A program made the translations under genes and the position numbers. From positions 17,594-69,224 of the forward strand of contig PBLQ01000010.1 in NCBI GenBank assembly GCA_002721815.1: 51,631 nt of DNA, in the 5' to 3' direction. This document shows positions 35,954 to 43,519 of the stretch, piece by piece; the first letter of the stretch is position 1, and the number at the start of each line of letters is the position of its first letter. The notes under the pieces were generated by a model. The model did no database searches. It was not told the origin of the DNA and saw only the letters and a program-made list of their open reading frames with translations. Source of the stretch: Myxococcales bacterium (GTDB taxonomy: Bacteria; Myxococcota; UBA727; GCA-2721815).

Positions 35954-37588
35954 CTAATGCGCACCCGAGCACATGACTCGGTTTTTGGGAATGTACAAAT
36001 AACGACGTGGGTCATAATCCACAGGAACGGCTTCACATCCAGGCAACAAACAGCTCATGCCTTGATTCGGATGGGTCAAGCCGTGGGGTGACGCCACAGT
36101 AGAGATATGAAAATGATGGTGGTGAAAATTGTACCAGCCTTGGCCTTGGTTGGTGGTTTCGTAAGCCACGGCCATGCTGTCACAAGCAGAGTTACCGGGC
36201 AGCCAACCAGCATCACACATTTGAGTGATGGCTGATTCGATCTGAGGACCTATTTTACCGTCGGCACCAATGACTCGAAGGTAAGGTGAGTCGTGCATCT
36301 TGGCGAAGAACAGTGCCGTCCGCCATACATCAAAATTATCTGGTTCACTCACACATCGGTATTGATCTTGTCCGTTTTGAACGTGATCGCAAACGGAACG
36401 CAGTTTATTATCGGTGCCAAAAAGCTGGTAATAGGCAATGTCCATATCGAAGCCGTTCACATGGGTGCCTTCGGGGTGACCCGGTTGGTTCTCTCGAGTT
36501 CCGGGGATATCGCCATTGGCTTCACTCATGTCGCCAAGCCCCAAAGGCTCGCCATTCCCAACGGTCCAGGCTGCGCCCATGCAGTTCACCGAAGCGGCGG
36601 CGTACTTGATGAGCATCATCACTTCTTTACGAATGTAACTGCGGTACTCATCACCCACAGATTCACCATTAAGATTGTAGTCCCAATACCCATCGCCGAG
36701 ATTGGGTTCAAAAGCCACCACGTCACCACAATCAGTGCCCGTACATTGCCAAGACGGGGCGTTACAGTTTGTGGCCGGTGCCGAAGGCAAAGAGCCCAAA
36801 TCCACCACGCAAACACCACTGTCGGAACACATCAACCCATCGTCACAAGACCCAGGGGTACAAGGTGGAACCCGACATTGGTTTTCGATACATTCATAAC
36901 CGTTGTCACAATCTGAGTTGGTGGTGCATTCGGGAACACAGCCCGTTTGGTCTTCGTTGACCACATAGCCTTCATCGCAATAACACCCACTGCCATCGGG
37001 TGCGGGGCTGGAGTTAGGTGGGCAACCGCCATTATCACCGGAACTGCCACCCGATTCCCCAGGAACGCAAGCCGTTCCGTCACTGTTCACCACATAGCCT
37101 TCATCGCAGTAGCAGCTGTCACCATCTGGGCCCAGTGAAGAGTTGGGTGGACAAGGATCGTCATCATCAGTGCTGCCATCGTTGGGGGTGTCGTTTCCGG
37201 GATTGCCGGTGTTGTCAGCAGCGCCATCTGCTTGACCGCCGGAAAGTTCACATCCGGTGCCATCGCTCGTGGCTTGGAAGCCGCTGTCACAAATGCATTG
37301 GGTTCCATCGGCGTTGAGGGTGCTGTTGGCGGGGCATTGCCCGCTTTGGTCTGGCGTCGCGGTTTGACCAGCACCCCGGATTTCAACGCAATTATAGTTA
37401 TTTACGTCATTTGGGTTCTCCCAAGTGTACCCGCTGGCACAGTTTGATTGGGCACGAACTTCATCGTACACGCAGTTGTTCACCAGCTGACACGGGTGTT
37501 CGTCCGCAGGGTTCGCGGGGCCCAAACAACCCACCAAACCACTGAAAATAAGGAGAGAAATCAAAGAAAAAAGTTGTTTTTGCAGCAT
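35954..37588 (-). CDS. Cys-rich lipoprotein with LAS-type (MepA-like) metallopeptidase domain (copy 2)
   Basis: A 544-residue paralogue of the downstream gene, with a longer Cys-rich repeat region (CYCDEGYVVNSDGTACV and similar modules, plus a Gly/Asp-rich linker). The peptidase-like part keeps the H-x6-D ligands (GTHVNGFDMDIAYYQ) and the HHHFHIS pair near the C-terminus, and the two genes share long identical stretches (GLGDMSEANGDIPGTRE). Lipoprotein signal with GLVGC at about Cys21. ATG 37588 is chosen over an earlier TTG because it begins the signal peptide. The pair probably arose by tandem duplication; different repeat numbers suggest different reach or target. Confidence 0.8.
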   Translation of the reverse strand: MLQKQLFSLISLLIFSGLVGCLGPANPADEHPCQLVNNCVYDEVRAQSNCASGYTWENPNDVNNYNCVEIRGAGQTATPDQSGQCPANSTLNADGTQCICDSGFQATSDGTGCELSGGQADGAADNTGNPGNDTPNDGSTDDDDPCPPNSSLGPDGDSCYCDEGYVVNSDGTACVPGESGGSSGDNGGCPPNSSPAPDGSGCYCDEGYVVNEDQTGCVPECTTNSDCDNGYECIENQCRVPPCTPGSCDDGLMCSDSGVCVVDLGSLPSAPATNCNAPSWQCTGTDCGDVVAFEPNLGDGYWDYNLNGESVGDEYRSYIRKEVMMLIKYAAASVNCMGAAWTVGNGEPLGLGDMSEANGDIPGTRENQPGHPEGTHVNGFDMDIAYYQLFGTDNKLRSVCDHVQNGQDQYRCVSEPDNFDVWRTALFFAKMHDSPYLRVIGADGKIGPQIESAITQMCDAGWLPGNSACDSMAVAYETTNQGQGWYNFHHHHFHISTVASPHGLTHPNQGMSCLLPGCEAVPVDYDPRRYLYIPKNRVMCSGAH

Positions 37589-37668
37589 ATTCTGACCATC
37601 CCGTAAAAAACCCAAAGCGTTTCTATCGAATCAAAAACCACCTCAGCCCCATGTAGGGCAATGAAGGT

Positions 37669-37686
37669 AAAGGTGTTCCCCTTTAT
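37669..37686. promoter_or_regulatory. 18 bp inverted repeat, candidate operator
   Basis: TAAAGG-tgttcc-CCTTTA has a perfect 6 bp half-site and lies between the divergent LAS peptidase and arginine operons. It does not obviously match an ArgR box. Role unknown. Confidence 0.25.
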
Positions 37687-37778
37687 GTACGGGCGACGGT
37701 CCAATTTTGGGGTGAAAACCCAACGAATGGCTGATTTTTGTGCGACTCAGGCCTCATGCAGGCTGTGTCTCGGAATTG

Positions 37779-37808
37779 TTGACCCCATCCCACCTCCGGT
37801 TTTAGCAT
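37779..37808 (+). promoter_or_regulatory. Possible promoter of the arginine operon
   Basis: TTGACC (37779-37784) is followed after 18 bases by TAGCAT (37803-37808). It lies about 85 bp before the argF' start. Weak, but the best pair found in this gap. Confidence 0.3.
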
Positions 37809-37850
37809 TCCCACCTGCAGCCCCGATGATTCCAAAAGGGATCTAACCCC

Positions 37851-37870
37851 TGGATTTCGATGGATTTCGA
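37851..37870. repeat. Tandem 10 bp duplication
   Basis: TGGATTTCGA occurs twice in succession, about 25 bp upstream of the argF' start. It could be a recent slippage event in the leader. Confidence 0.7.
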
Positions 37871-37893
37871 GCCAGATCAAAGGAACCGTTATT

Positions 37894-38886
37894 TTGCGAC
37901 ACCTCATCTCAACCGCCGACTGGTCCCGCTCAGATCTGCAAGCCATTTTGGATCACGCCAAAGCCCTCAAAGCAGATCCGATCCAGCCTTTGTTGCATCA
38001 AAAAAGCGTGGGTCTTTTGTTCTTCAATCCCTCAATGCGAACCCGCTCGTCATTTCAGCTGGGCATTCAACAGATGGGCGGTCACTTTGTGGCCTTGGCC
38101 CCTGGGAAAGACGCTTGGCCCATCGAATTCAATGAGCGTGAAATCATGGATGGCGAACCTGAGGAGCATATTGCGGAAGTGGCCAAAGTCCTGTCGCGTT
38201 ACTGTGATTTGTTGGCAGTCCGGGCTTTTCCCAAGTTTCAAAACTGGGAAGACGACCGACAAGACAAGGTCATACAAGCCTTCGCCAAGTACGCCACCGT
38301 CCCCGTGATCAACATGGAAACCATTACCCATCCCTGCCAAGAAATGGCATTGGCGCTGACCCTTCAAGAAAAATGGGGCGAAACCGACAACAAAAACTTT
38401 CTCCTCACCTGGACTTACCATCCCAAACCCCTGAACACGGCCGTGGCCAACTCAGGCTTGCTCATCGCCTCCAAAATGGGCATGAACGTCAAACTGCTCA
38501 TTCCCCACGAGGACTACCGACTCGACGAACGGTACATGAATTTGACCCAACAATTTTGCGAAGAAAATGGCCGAACCTTCGAAGTCACCACGGATATTGA
38601 AAGCGCGTATAGCGGGGCCAATATGGTGTATGCTAAAAGCTGGGGTGCCCTCCCTTACTTTGGCAACTGGGAAGCCGAAAAACCGATGCGCGAAAAATCC
38701 AAACACTTCATCGTAGACGAAACAAAAATGGCTCTCACGGATAATGGGTTTTTCTCCCATTGCTTGCCTGTTCGTCGCAACGTCAAGGTCACCGATGGGG
38801 TTCTCGATAGCGAAGCAGCCATTCACATCGACGAAGCGGAAAACAGAATTCATGTACAAAAAGCCCTCATGGCGGCGCTGGTCTAA
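37894..38886 (+). CDS. argF': N-acetylornithine carbamoyltransferase
   Basis: A 330-residue enzyme that transfers the carbamoyl group to N-acetylornithine, giving N-acetylcitrulline. It is not ordinary ornithine transcarbamylase: carbamoyl-phosphate site FNPSMRTRSSF, GKDAWPIEFN, HPCQEMA, and HCLPVRRNVKVTD with the Lys that is carboxylated in the Xanthomonas enzyme. The position that separates acetylornithine (Glu92 in Xanthomonas) from succinylornithine enzymes (Pro) is Glu90 here (DGEPEEHIAEV), so acetylornithine is predicted. Start is TTG 37894 with AAAGGA upstream; the TTG is the start that fits the family's N-terminus, and no in-frame ATG precedes it closely. First gene of the operon, 20 bp before argG. 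Confidence 0.93.
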   Translation: MRHLISTADWSRSDLQAILDHAKALKADPIQPLLHQKSVGLLFFNPSMRTRSSFQLGIQQMGGHFVALAPGKDAWPIEFNEREIMDGEPEEHIAEVAKVLSRYCDLLAVRAFPKFQNWEDDRQDKVIQAFAKYATVPVINMETITHPCQEMALALTLQEKWGETDNKNFLLTWTYHPKPLNTAVANSGLLIASKMGMNVKLLIPHEDYRLDERYMNLTQQFCEENGRTFEVTTDIESAYSGANMVYAKSWGALPYFGNWEAEKPMREKSKHFIVDETKMALTDNGFFSHCLPVRRNVKVTDGVLDSEAAIHIDEAENRIHVQKALMAALV

Positions 38887-38906
38887 TTTTTCTAAAGGAG
38901 TCTTTC

Positions 38907-39989
38907 ATGTCCAATCAACAAGTGGTCCTCGCATTTTCCGGCGGCCTAGACACCAGCTTTTGTGTCCCCTACCTCATGGACCAAGGCTACGAAGTCATTA
39001 CCCTCTTCGTGGACACGGGTGGGGTGACGCCAGAAGAACGCCAAGCCATCGCCGACCGCTCCAAAGAATTGGGGGCCAAAGAACACATCACTGAAAACGC
39101 TGGCGAGGCCATTTGGGATGAAGTGGTCAAACCCTTGTTGTGGGGTGGTCAACGCTACCAGGGTCAATACCCCCTCTTGTGCTCTGACCGTTACATCATT
39201 GTTCGCAAGGCGCTCGAATTGTGCACCGAAAGGGGCATCAAGATTTTCGCCCACGGCTGCACCGGTATGGGCAATGACCAAGTGCGCTTCGATCAAACCG
39301 TACGTTCTCTAGGTGATTTTGAAATCAAAGCACCCATTCGAGAAATTCAAAAAGAACACAAACAAGTTCGTGCCTACGAAGAAAGTTACTTGCGCGAACG
39401 CGGCTTCACCGTTGATTCCAAAACCACCAAGTACAGCATCAATGCCAACCTCTTGGGCGTCACCACTTCGGGCTCTGAAATCGACACCTTCGATGTTCCC
39501 GGGCCCGAAACCTACACCATCTCCAAACCGCGAGAACAGTGGCCCAAAGAATCGCTCCAAGTAAGGCTTTCATTTGAAGGTGGCGTTCCCACCGCGGTGG
39601 ATGGGGAAACTTTGGATGGCGAAACCATGATTCAAAAACTGAACGCACTCTTTGGTGGCTATGGCGTTGGACGCTTTATTTACACCGGAGACACCACCGT
39701 CGGCTTAAAAGGCCGGATCGTTTTTGAATGCCCAGCGATTCACGCCATGATGGTAGCGCATCAAGCGCTCGAAGAATCCATTCTGACCCAAGCCCAAAAT
39801 GCATTTAAGCCTGTCATTGCTCAACGCTGGGTAGAACTGGTGTTCAAAGGTCATTTTTATGAACCACTTAAATACGATTTGGAAGCCGCCTTGCAAAGCA
39901 GCCAATCTCACGTGAACGGGGATGTCATCCTCTACACCGACGGAGGCACCGTCGAAGCAGTGGCCATCGATTCCAAACACATTCTCTAA
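38907..39989 (+). CDS. argG: Argininosuccinate synthase, ending at a premature in-frame TAA
   Basis: Joins citrulline and aspartate with ATP to argininosuccinate. The nucleotide loop AFSGGLDTSF starts the protein; HGCTGMGNDQVRFD and IREIQKEHKQ are also present. As read it has 360 residues, while the family has about 400. The stop TAA (39987-39989) falls where Xanthomonas ArgG, as I remember it, has an Asn; the same frame then continues 39 codons with recognisable ArgG C-terminal sequence (next entry). The ATG at 38907 has AAAGGAG upstream. The missing tail normally helps form the tetramer, so the enzyme may be impaired unless the stop is read through or is an assembly error. Confidence 0.93.
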   Translation: MSNQQVVLAFSGGLDTSFCVPYLMDQGYEVITLFVDTGGVTPEERQAIADRSKELGAKEHITENAGEAIWDEVVKPLLWGGQRYQGQYPLLCSDRYIIVRKALELCTERGIKIFAHGCTGMGNDQVRFDQTVRSLGDFEIKAPIREIQKEHKQVRAYEESYLRERGFTVDSKTTKYSINANLLGVTTSGSEIDTFDVPGPETYTISKPREQWPKESLQVRLSFEGGVPTAVDGETLDGETMIQKLNALFGGYGVGRFIYTGDTTVGLKGRIVFECPAIHAMMVAHQALEESILTQAQNAFKPVIAQRWVELVFKGHFYEPLKYDLEAALQSSQSHVNGDVILYTDGGTVEAVAIDSKHIL

Positions 39990-40109
39990 AAGGCTGGGGC
40001 CGTTTACGCCCAAAGTGCAGATTGGAGCATGGAAGAGGTGCAAGGCTTCATTAAACTTTTGGGGCAAAGCACCACGTTATCCACCCAAATCAATCCACAA
40101 GGAAAATGA
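39990..40109 (+). pseudogene. argG: Detached C-terminus of ArgG after the in-frame stop
   Basis: The argG frame continues without a break past the TAA for 39 codons to TGA 40107-40109. The translation ([19 protein letters not shown], then [15 protein letters not shown]) matches in register the end I recall for Xanthomonas ArgG, including YAQSADW and GFIKL. An internal ATG (40029) could start only a 26-residue peptide, which is an unlikely separate gene. The full-length frame 38907-40109 would give 401 codons including the inner stop and end one base before the argE' start, the spacing expected in this operon. Confidence 0.8.
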
Positions 40110-40110
40110 G

Positions 40111-41232
40111 TTGATTCAAGACGCACTCGAACATTTAAAAGCCCTGGTGGCTTTCGACACACGCAACCCTCCTCGTGAAATCACCACCGAAGGCATCTTT
40201 AGCTATATTCGCGAACACCTCACCGATGATTTCGAGGTGGAAACCGTGGACTTGGGCGATGGCTGTATTTACCTGCACGCGCATCGCGGCACGCCAAAAC
40301 TCCTGATCAATGTACACCTGGACACCGTGCCCGTAGCCGATGGCTGGGAAACCGATCCGCATAAGTTAACCATCAAAGAGAACCGTGCTTACGGACTGGG
40401 CGCCGCAGACATTAAGGGCGCCGCCGCTTTGTTGCTTCAGGTCATTCACGAAACCCAAGGGGACATCGGTCTGCTGTTCAGCTCCGATGAAGAAGCAGGA
40501 CAAAGCACGTGCATTCGACAATTCACCCAACGTAAAAGTGATTTACCTTACGAAAAAGTAATGGTCTGTGAACCCAGTGAATGCAAAGCAACCATCGCCC
40601 ACCGGGGCATTGCCACCAGCCGTGGTTATTTCTCAGGAACCGCGGGCCACGCCTCAGAGGCCCGTGCGCTCAAAGACAGTGCGGTTCATCAAGCTGCTCT
40701 GTGGGCCACCCAAGCATTGAGTTGGGCCGAGCAGCGGCAAAAACCTTCGGTTCAAGAACTCAAAGGGCTGCCCTTCAATATCGGCAAATTCACGGGCGGA
40801 CAAAAAGCCAACATGATCGCCGATACCTGCGAAGTGCATTTTGGGTTTCGACCTTTACCGGGCCAAGATGCCGATGCACTTTTAGAAGAACTTTGGGCCT
40901 GTGCCGCAGACCCCAATCGCGCACGGTTTGAAAAAGGCTTTATGGCCCCACCTTGCCCGGCGCCAGTGATTGGAGACCCTGCTGCCACACAGCAACGATA
41001 TGACAACAACAAAGCCCTGGCAGAAGCCTTAGATATCCCCGTAGGGCCTGCCGTGAGCTTTTGGACCGAGGCTTCACTCTTCTCGGAAGTGGATTATCCT
41101 GTTTTGGTTTTTGGTCCGGGTGCCATCGCCCAGGCCCATACCGCTAATGAGTGGGTCTCTCTTGCGCATCTTGAAGATGCCTACCATACTTTTAAACGGG
41201 TGATTCAAAACACGCCCCTAAAGGAAGATTAA
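40111..41232 (+). CDS. argE': N-acetylcitrulline deacetylase (M20/ArgE-like)
   Basis: A 373-residue metallopeptidase-fold (M20) deacetylase that, in the Xanthomonas-type pathway, removes acetate from N-acetylcitrulline to yield citrulline. Metal-site motifs: VHLDTVP, GLGAADIKGAAA, SSDEEAG (general base Glu), and the C-terminal AQAHTANEW His. The N-terminus (LVAFDTRNPPREITTEGIF) closely resembles the Xanthomonas enzyme as I remember it. Start is TTG 40111, preceded by AAGGAA; the open frame runs further upstream but that part overlaps argG. It overlaps argB by one base. Confidence 0.9.
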   Translation: MIQDALEHLKALVAFDTRNPPREITTEGIFSYIREHLTDDFEVETVDLGDGCIYLHAHRGTPKLLINVHLDTVPVADGWETDPHKLTIKENRAYGLGAADIKGAAALLLQVIHETQGDIGLLFSSDEEAGQSTCIRQFTQRKSDLPYEKVMVCEPSECKATIAHRGIATSRGYFSGTAGHASEARALKDSAVHQAALWATQALSWAEQRQKPSVQELKGLPFNIGKFTGGQKANMIADTCEVHFGFRPLPGQDADALLEELWACAADPNRARFEKGFMAPPCPAPVIGDPAATQQRYDNNKALAEALDIPVGPAVSFWTEASLFSEVDYPVLVFGPGAIAQAHTANEWVSLAHLEDAYHTFKRVIQNTPLKED

Positions 41233-42578
41233 TGCCGTCGGAAGTCCAACCGGTCATCGTCAAACTGCTACGTAGCTTGGGTTCTCGTAAAGAGGTTGAG
41301 CAATACCTCAAGCAATACTCAGAAATCGAAGCCAAAAAATTCGCCATCATCAAAGTGGGAGGCGGAATTATTCAAGACGACTTAGACAGCCTGGTCTCGT
41401 CCCTCACTTTCCTACACCGAGTGGGCTTGTTTCCCATCGTGATTCACGGTGCAGGTCCCCAACTCAACGCAGCTTTGAGTGAAGCTGGCATCTCCACCGA
41501 GATCGTTGACGGCCAGCGGGTCACCTCTTCCGAAACATTAGAAATCGCACGCAAGGTTTTCCAAAAACAAAACCTTAAACTGGTAGAGGCCCTGGAGCGT
41601 TTGGGCACCCGGGCCCGCCCCATTACCAGCGGTATTTTTGAAGCCGATTTGGTTAACGAAGAACAACTTGGCTTAGTGGGACAAGTGACCAACATCCACA
41701 TCGATCCCATCGCATCGGCCATACGTTCAGGGCACTTGCCCATTTTGGCCTGCTTGGGCGAAACGTCGGGTGGGCAAATCCTCAACATCAATGCGGATAT
41801 TGCTGCCCGTCAATTGGCCCTTCGCATCGAGCCCTACAAAATTGTTTTTCTCACCCCCACGGGTGGGTTGCTCGATGAACAAAATCGAATCATCGAAACC
41901 ATTCATCTCGAAGAAGAGTTCGAGCATCTCATGGCCGCAGACTGGGTTTCAGGCGGCATGCAACTGAAGCTCCAAGAGATCAGAGACCTCCTGTATCAGC
42001 TGCCCTTATCCTCATCTGTTTCCATCACGTCGCCCGATCACTTGGCCAAAGAGCTGTTCACCTATAAAGGCTCCGGTACCCTTATTCGTCGGGGCGAACG
42101 AGTTATGGTGCACCAGTCCATGGACACCGTCGATCAAGCACAACTGTCTTCGGGCATTGCCTCTTGTTTTGGGCGTGAATTGGTGACTGACTATTTTCAA
42201 ACCAAAAACTTCTTTCGAGTTTACGCCACAGACTCCTACCGCGGTATGGCCGTTCTCACCGAAGAAAACGGTGTCCCCTATATGGATAAGTTTGCGGTCA
42301 CCAGCCAAGCCCAAGGGGAAGGACTCGGGGGCGCCCTGTGGGCCCGACTACTGGAAGAAAATCCCAAGCTTTTTTGGCGCTCTCGAAACAAAAACCCCAT
42401 CAACAATTGGTATTTTCAACAAGCCCAAGGCAGCTACCGTGACGACACCTGGACCATTTTCTGGGTGGGACTGGATAACTTCGAAGAGATTAAAACTTGT
42501 ATCGAGCACGCCAGCCAAATGCCGGCCACGCTCCAAAGCCATGTGATCGCCAATGCCAACTCAAAGGACGCGTCATGA
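41232..42578 (+). CDS. argB: Bifunctional N-acetylglutamate kinase / synthase
   Basis: A 448-residue fusion. Residues about 35-285 are an amino-acid kinase domain (KVGGGIIQDDLDSL, VIHGAGPQLNAAL, LNINADIAARQLA, WVSGGMQLK) for phosphorylation of N-acetylglutamate. Residues about 300-440 are a GNAT acetyltransferase domain (YRGMAVLTEENGVPYMDKF, GEGLGGALWARL) for acetylation of glutamate. This NAGS/K fusion is typical of Xanthomonas-type arginine clusters and supplies both first steps, so no separate argA is needed. Arginine inhibition is known in the family; not readable here. Coupled to argE' (TAATG) and argC (ATGA). Confidence 0.93.
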   Translation: MPSEVQPVIVKLLRSLGSRKEVEQYLKQYSEIEAKKFAIIKVGGGIIQDDLDSLVSSLTFLHRVGLFPIVIHGAGPQLNAALSEAGISTEIVDGQRVTSSETLEIARKVFQKQNLKLVEALERLGTRARPITSGIFEADLVNEEQLGLVGQVTNIHIDPIASAIRSGHLPILACLGETSGGQILNINADIAARQLALRIEPYKIVFLTPTGGLLDEQNRIIETIHLEEEFEHLMAADWVSGGMQLKLQEIRDLLYQLPLSSSVSITSPDHLAKELFTYKGSGTLIRRGERVMVHQSMDTVDQAQLSSGIASCFGRELVTDYFQTKNFFRVYATDSYRGMAVLTEENGVPYMDKFAVTSQAQGEGLGGALWARLLEENPKLFWRSRNKNPINNWYFQQAQGSYRDDTWTIFWVGLDNFEEIKTCIEHASQMPATLQSHVIANANSKDAS

Positions 42579-43519
42579 AAAAGAAAGTGATGGTCGTCGG
42601 CGGCCGAGGCTACGTGGGGCAAGAATTACTCCCATTGCTTAATCACCATCCAGATTTAGAAATTACGGCGGTGGGTTCGCGCATGCTCGCGGGAGAGCCC
42701 ATTCAAAAACACATCCATAAATTCACGGGCAATCTCAGTTTTACCTCACTGTCACCGGTACAATTAGCCAATAGCGAAGCCGATATCGCAATTTTAGCTT
42801 TGCCAAATCAAGAGAGCGCTAAATTTGTGGCAAAGCTCGATGAAGCCAACAACCCCATGAAACTCATCGACTTGAGTGCCGATTATCGGTTTAATGACAC
42901 GTGGCAATACGGACTCGTCGAACACCACGAACAAGACATCCGCAATAAAGATCGCATTGCAAACCCGGGCTGCTATGCAACCGGTGCGCAAGTGGGCATC
43001 AAGCCTTTCCTGCCTTTTATTAATGGGGTGCCTTCCGTCTTCGGCGTATCCGGTTTCAGTGGTGCGGGCACCACCCCTTCAGAAAAGAACGACCCCGAAG
43101 TCCTCTACGAGAACATTCTGCCGTACAAACTCACCGACCACATTCATGAAAAAGAGATCAGCCACCATTTGGGCACATCGGTCCGATTCATGCCTCACGT
43201 GGCCTTCTTTTTTCGCGGCATCATGCTCACCATCAACATCCCCGTAAAAGAAAAAATTCCGGCCATCGCTGCTTACCACCTCGTCCGTGACTTTTACGAA
43301 AACCAACCGGTCATTCAAGTCCAAGAAAAACCGCCTTGGGTCCGTGACAATGTGAGTCAGCACCAAGTGCATGTGGGTGGTTTCACTTCTAGCGCAGACG
43401 GCACCCATCTCACCGTGGTGGTCACTCTCGATAATCTATTGAAAGGGGCTGCGACCCAGGCCCTGCAAAATCTCAATCTGGCATTCGGCTGGGATGCCAA
43501 CAAAGGAATTAACCTGTGA
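42575..43519 (+). CDS. argC: N-acetyl-gamma-glutamyl-phosphate reductase
   Basis: A 314-residue NADPH enzyme that reduces N-acetylglutamyl phosphate to the semialdehyde. Rossmann motif VVGGRGYVGQELLPLL, LSADYRF and the catalytic Cys in NPGCYATGAQVGIKPF, followed by GVSGFSGAG. ATG 42575 overlaps the argB stop by ATGA; the longer open frame lies inside argB. Its own stop overlaps the argH GTG. Length is normal for the family. Confidence 0.95.
   Translation: MKKKVMVVGGRGYVGQELLPLLNHHPDLEITAVGSRMLAGEPIQKHIHKFTGNLSFTSLSPVQLANSEADIAILALPNQESAKFVAKLDEANNPMKLIDLSADYRFNDTWQYGLVEHHEQDIRNKDRIANPGCYATGAQVGIKPFLPFINGVPSVFGVSGFSGAGTTPSEKNDPEVLYENILPYKLTDHIHEKEISHHLGTSVRFMPHVAFFFRGIMLTINIPVKEKIPAIAAYHLVRDFYENQPVIQVQEKPPWVRDNVSQHQVHVGGFTSSADGTHLTVVVTLDNLLKGAATQALQNLNLAFGWDANKGINL

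Larger units (their letters stand above)
37589..37893. other. Intergenic region upstream of the arginine operon
   Basis: About 305 bp without a supported gene. It contains an 18 bp inverted repeat (TAAAGG-tgttcc-CCTTTA, 37669-37686), a possible promoter, and a tandem 10 bp duplication (TGGATTTCGA twice, 37851-37870) just before the ribosome site of argF'. An out-of-frame ATG occurs at 37860. Confidence 0.5.

Noticed and set aside
37860-38135. ATG frame at 37860 as an alternative start for argF'
   Set aside because: It is out of frame with argF' and its product does not resemble any family.
40029-40109. A separate small gene (26 residues) between argG and argE'
   Set aside because: It is in the argG frame and resembles the ArgG C-terminus, so it is the continuation after the inner stop.
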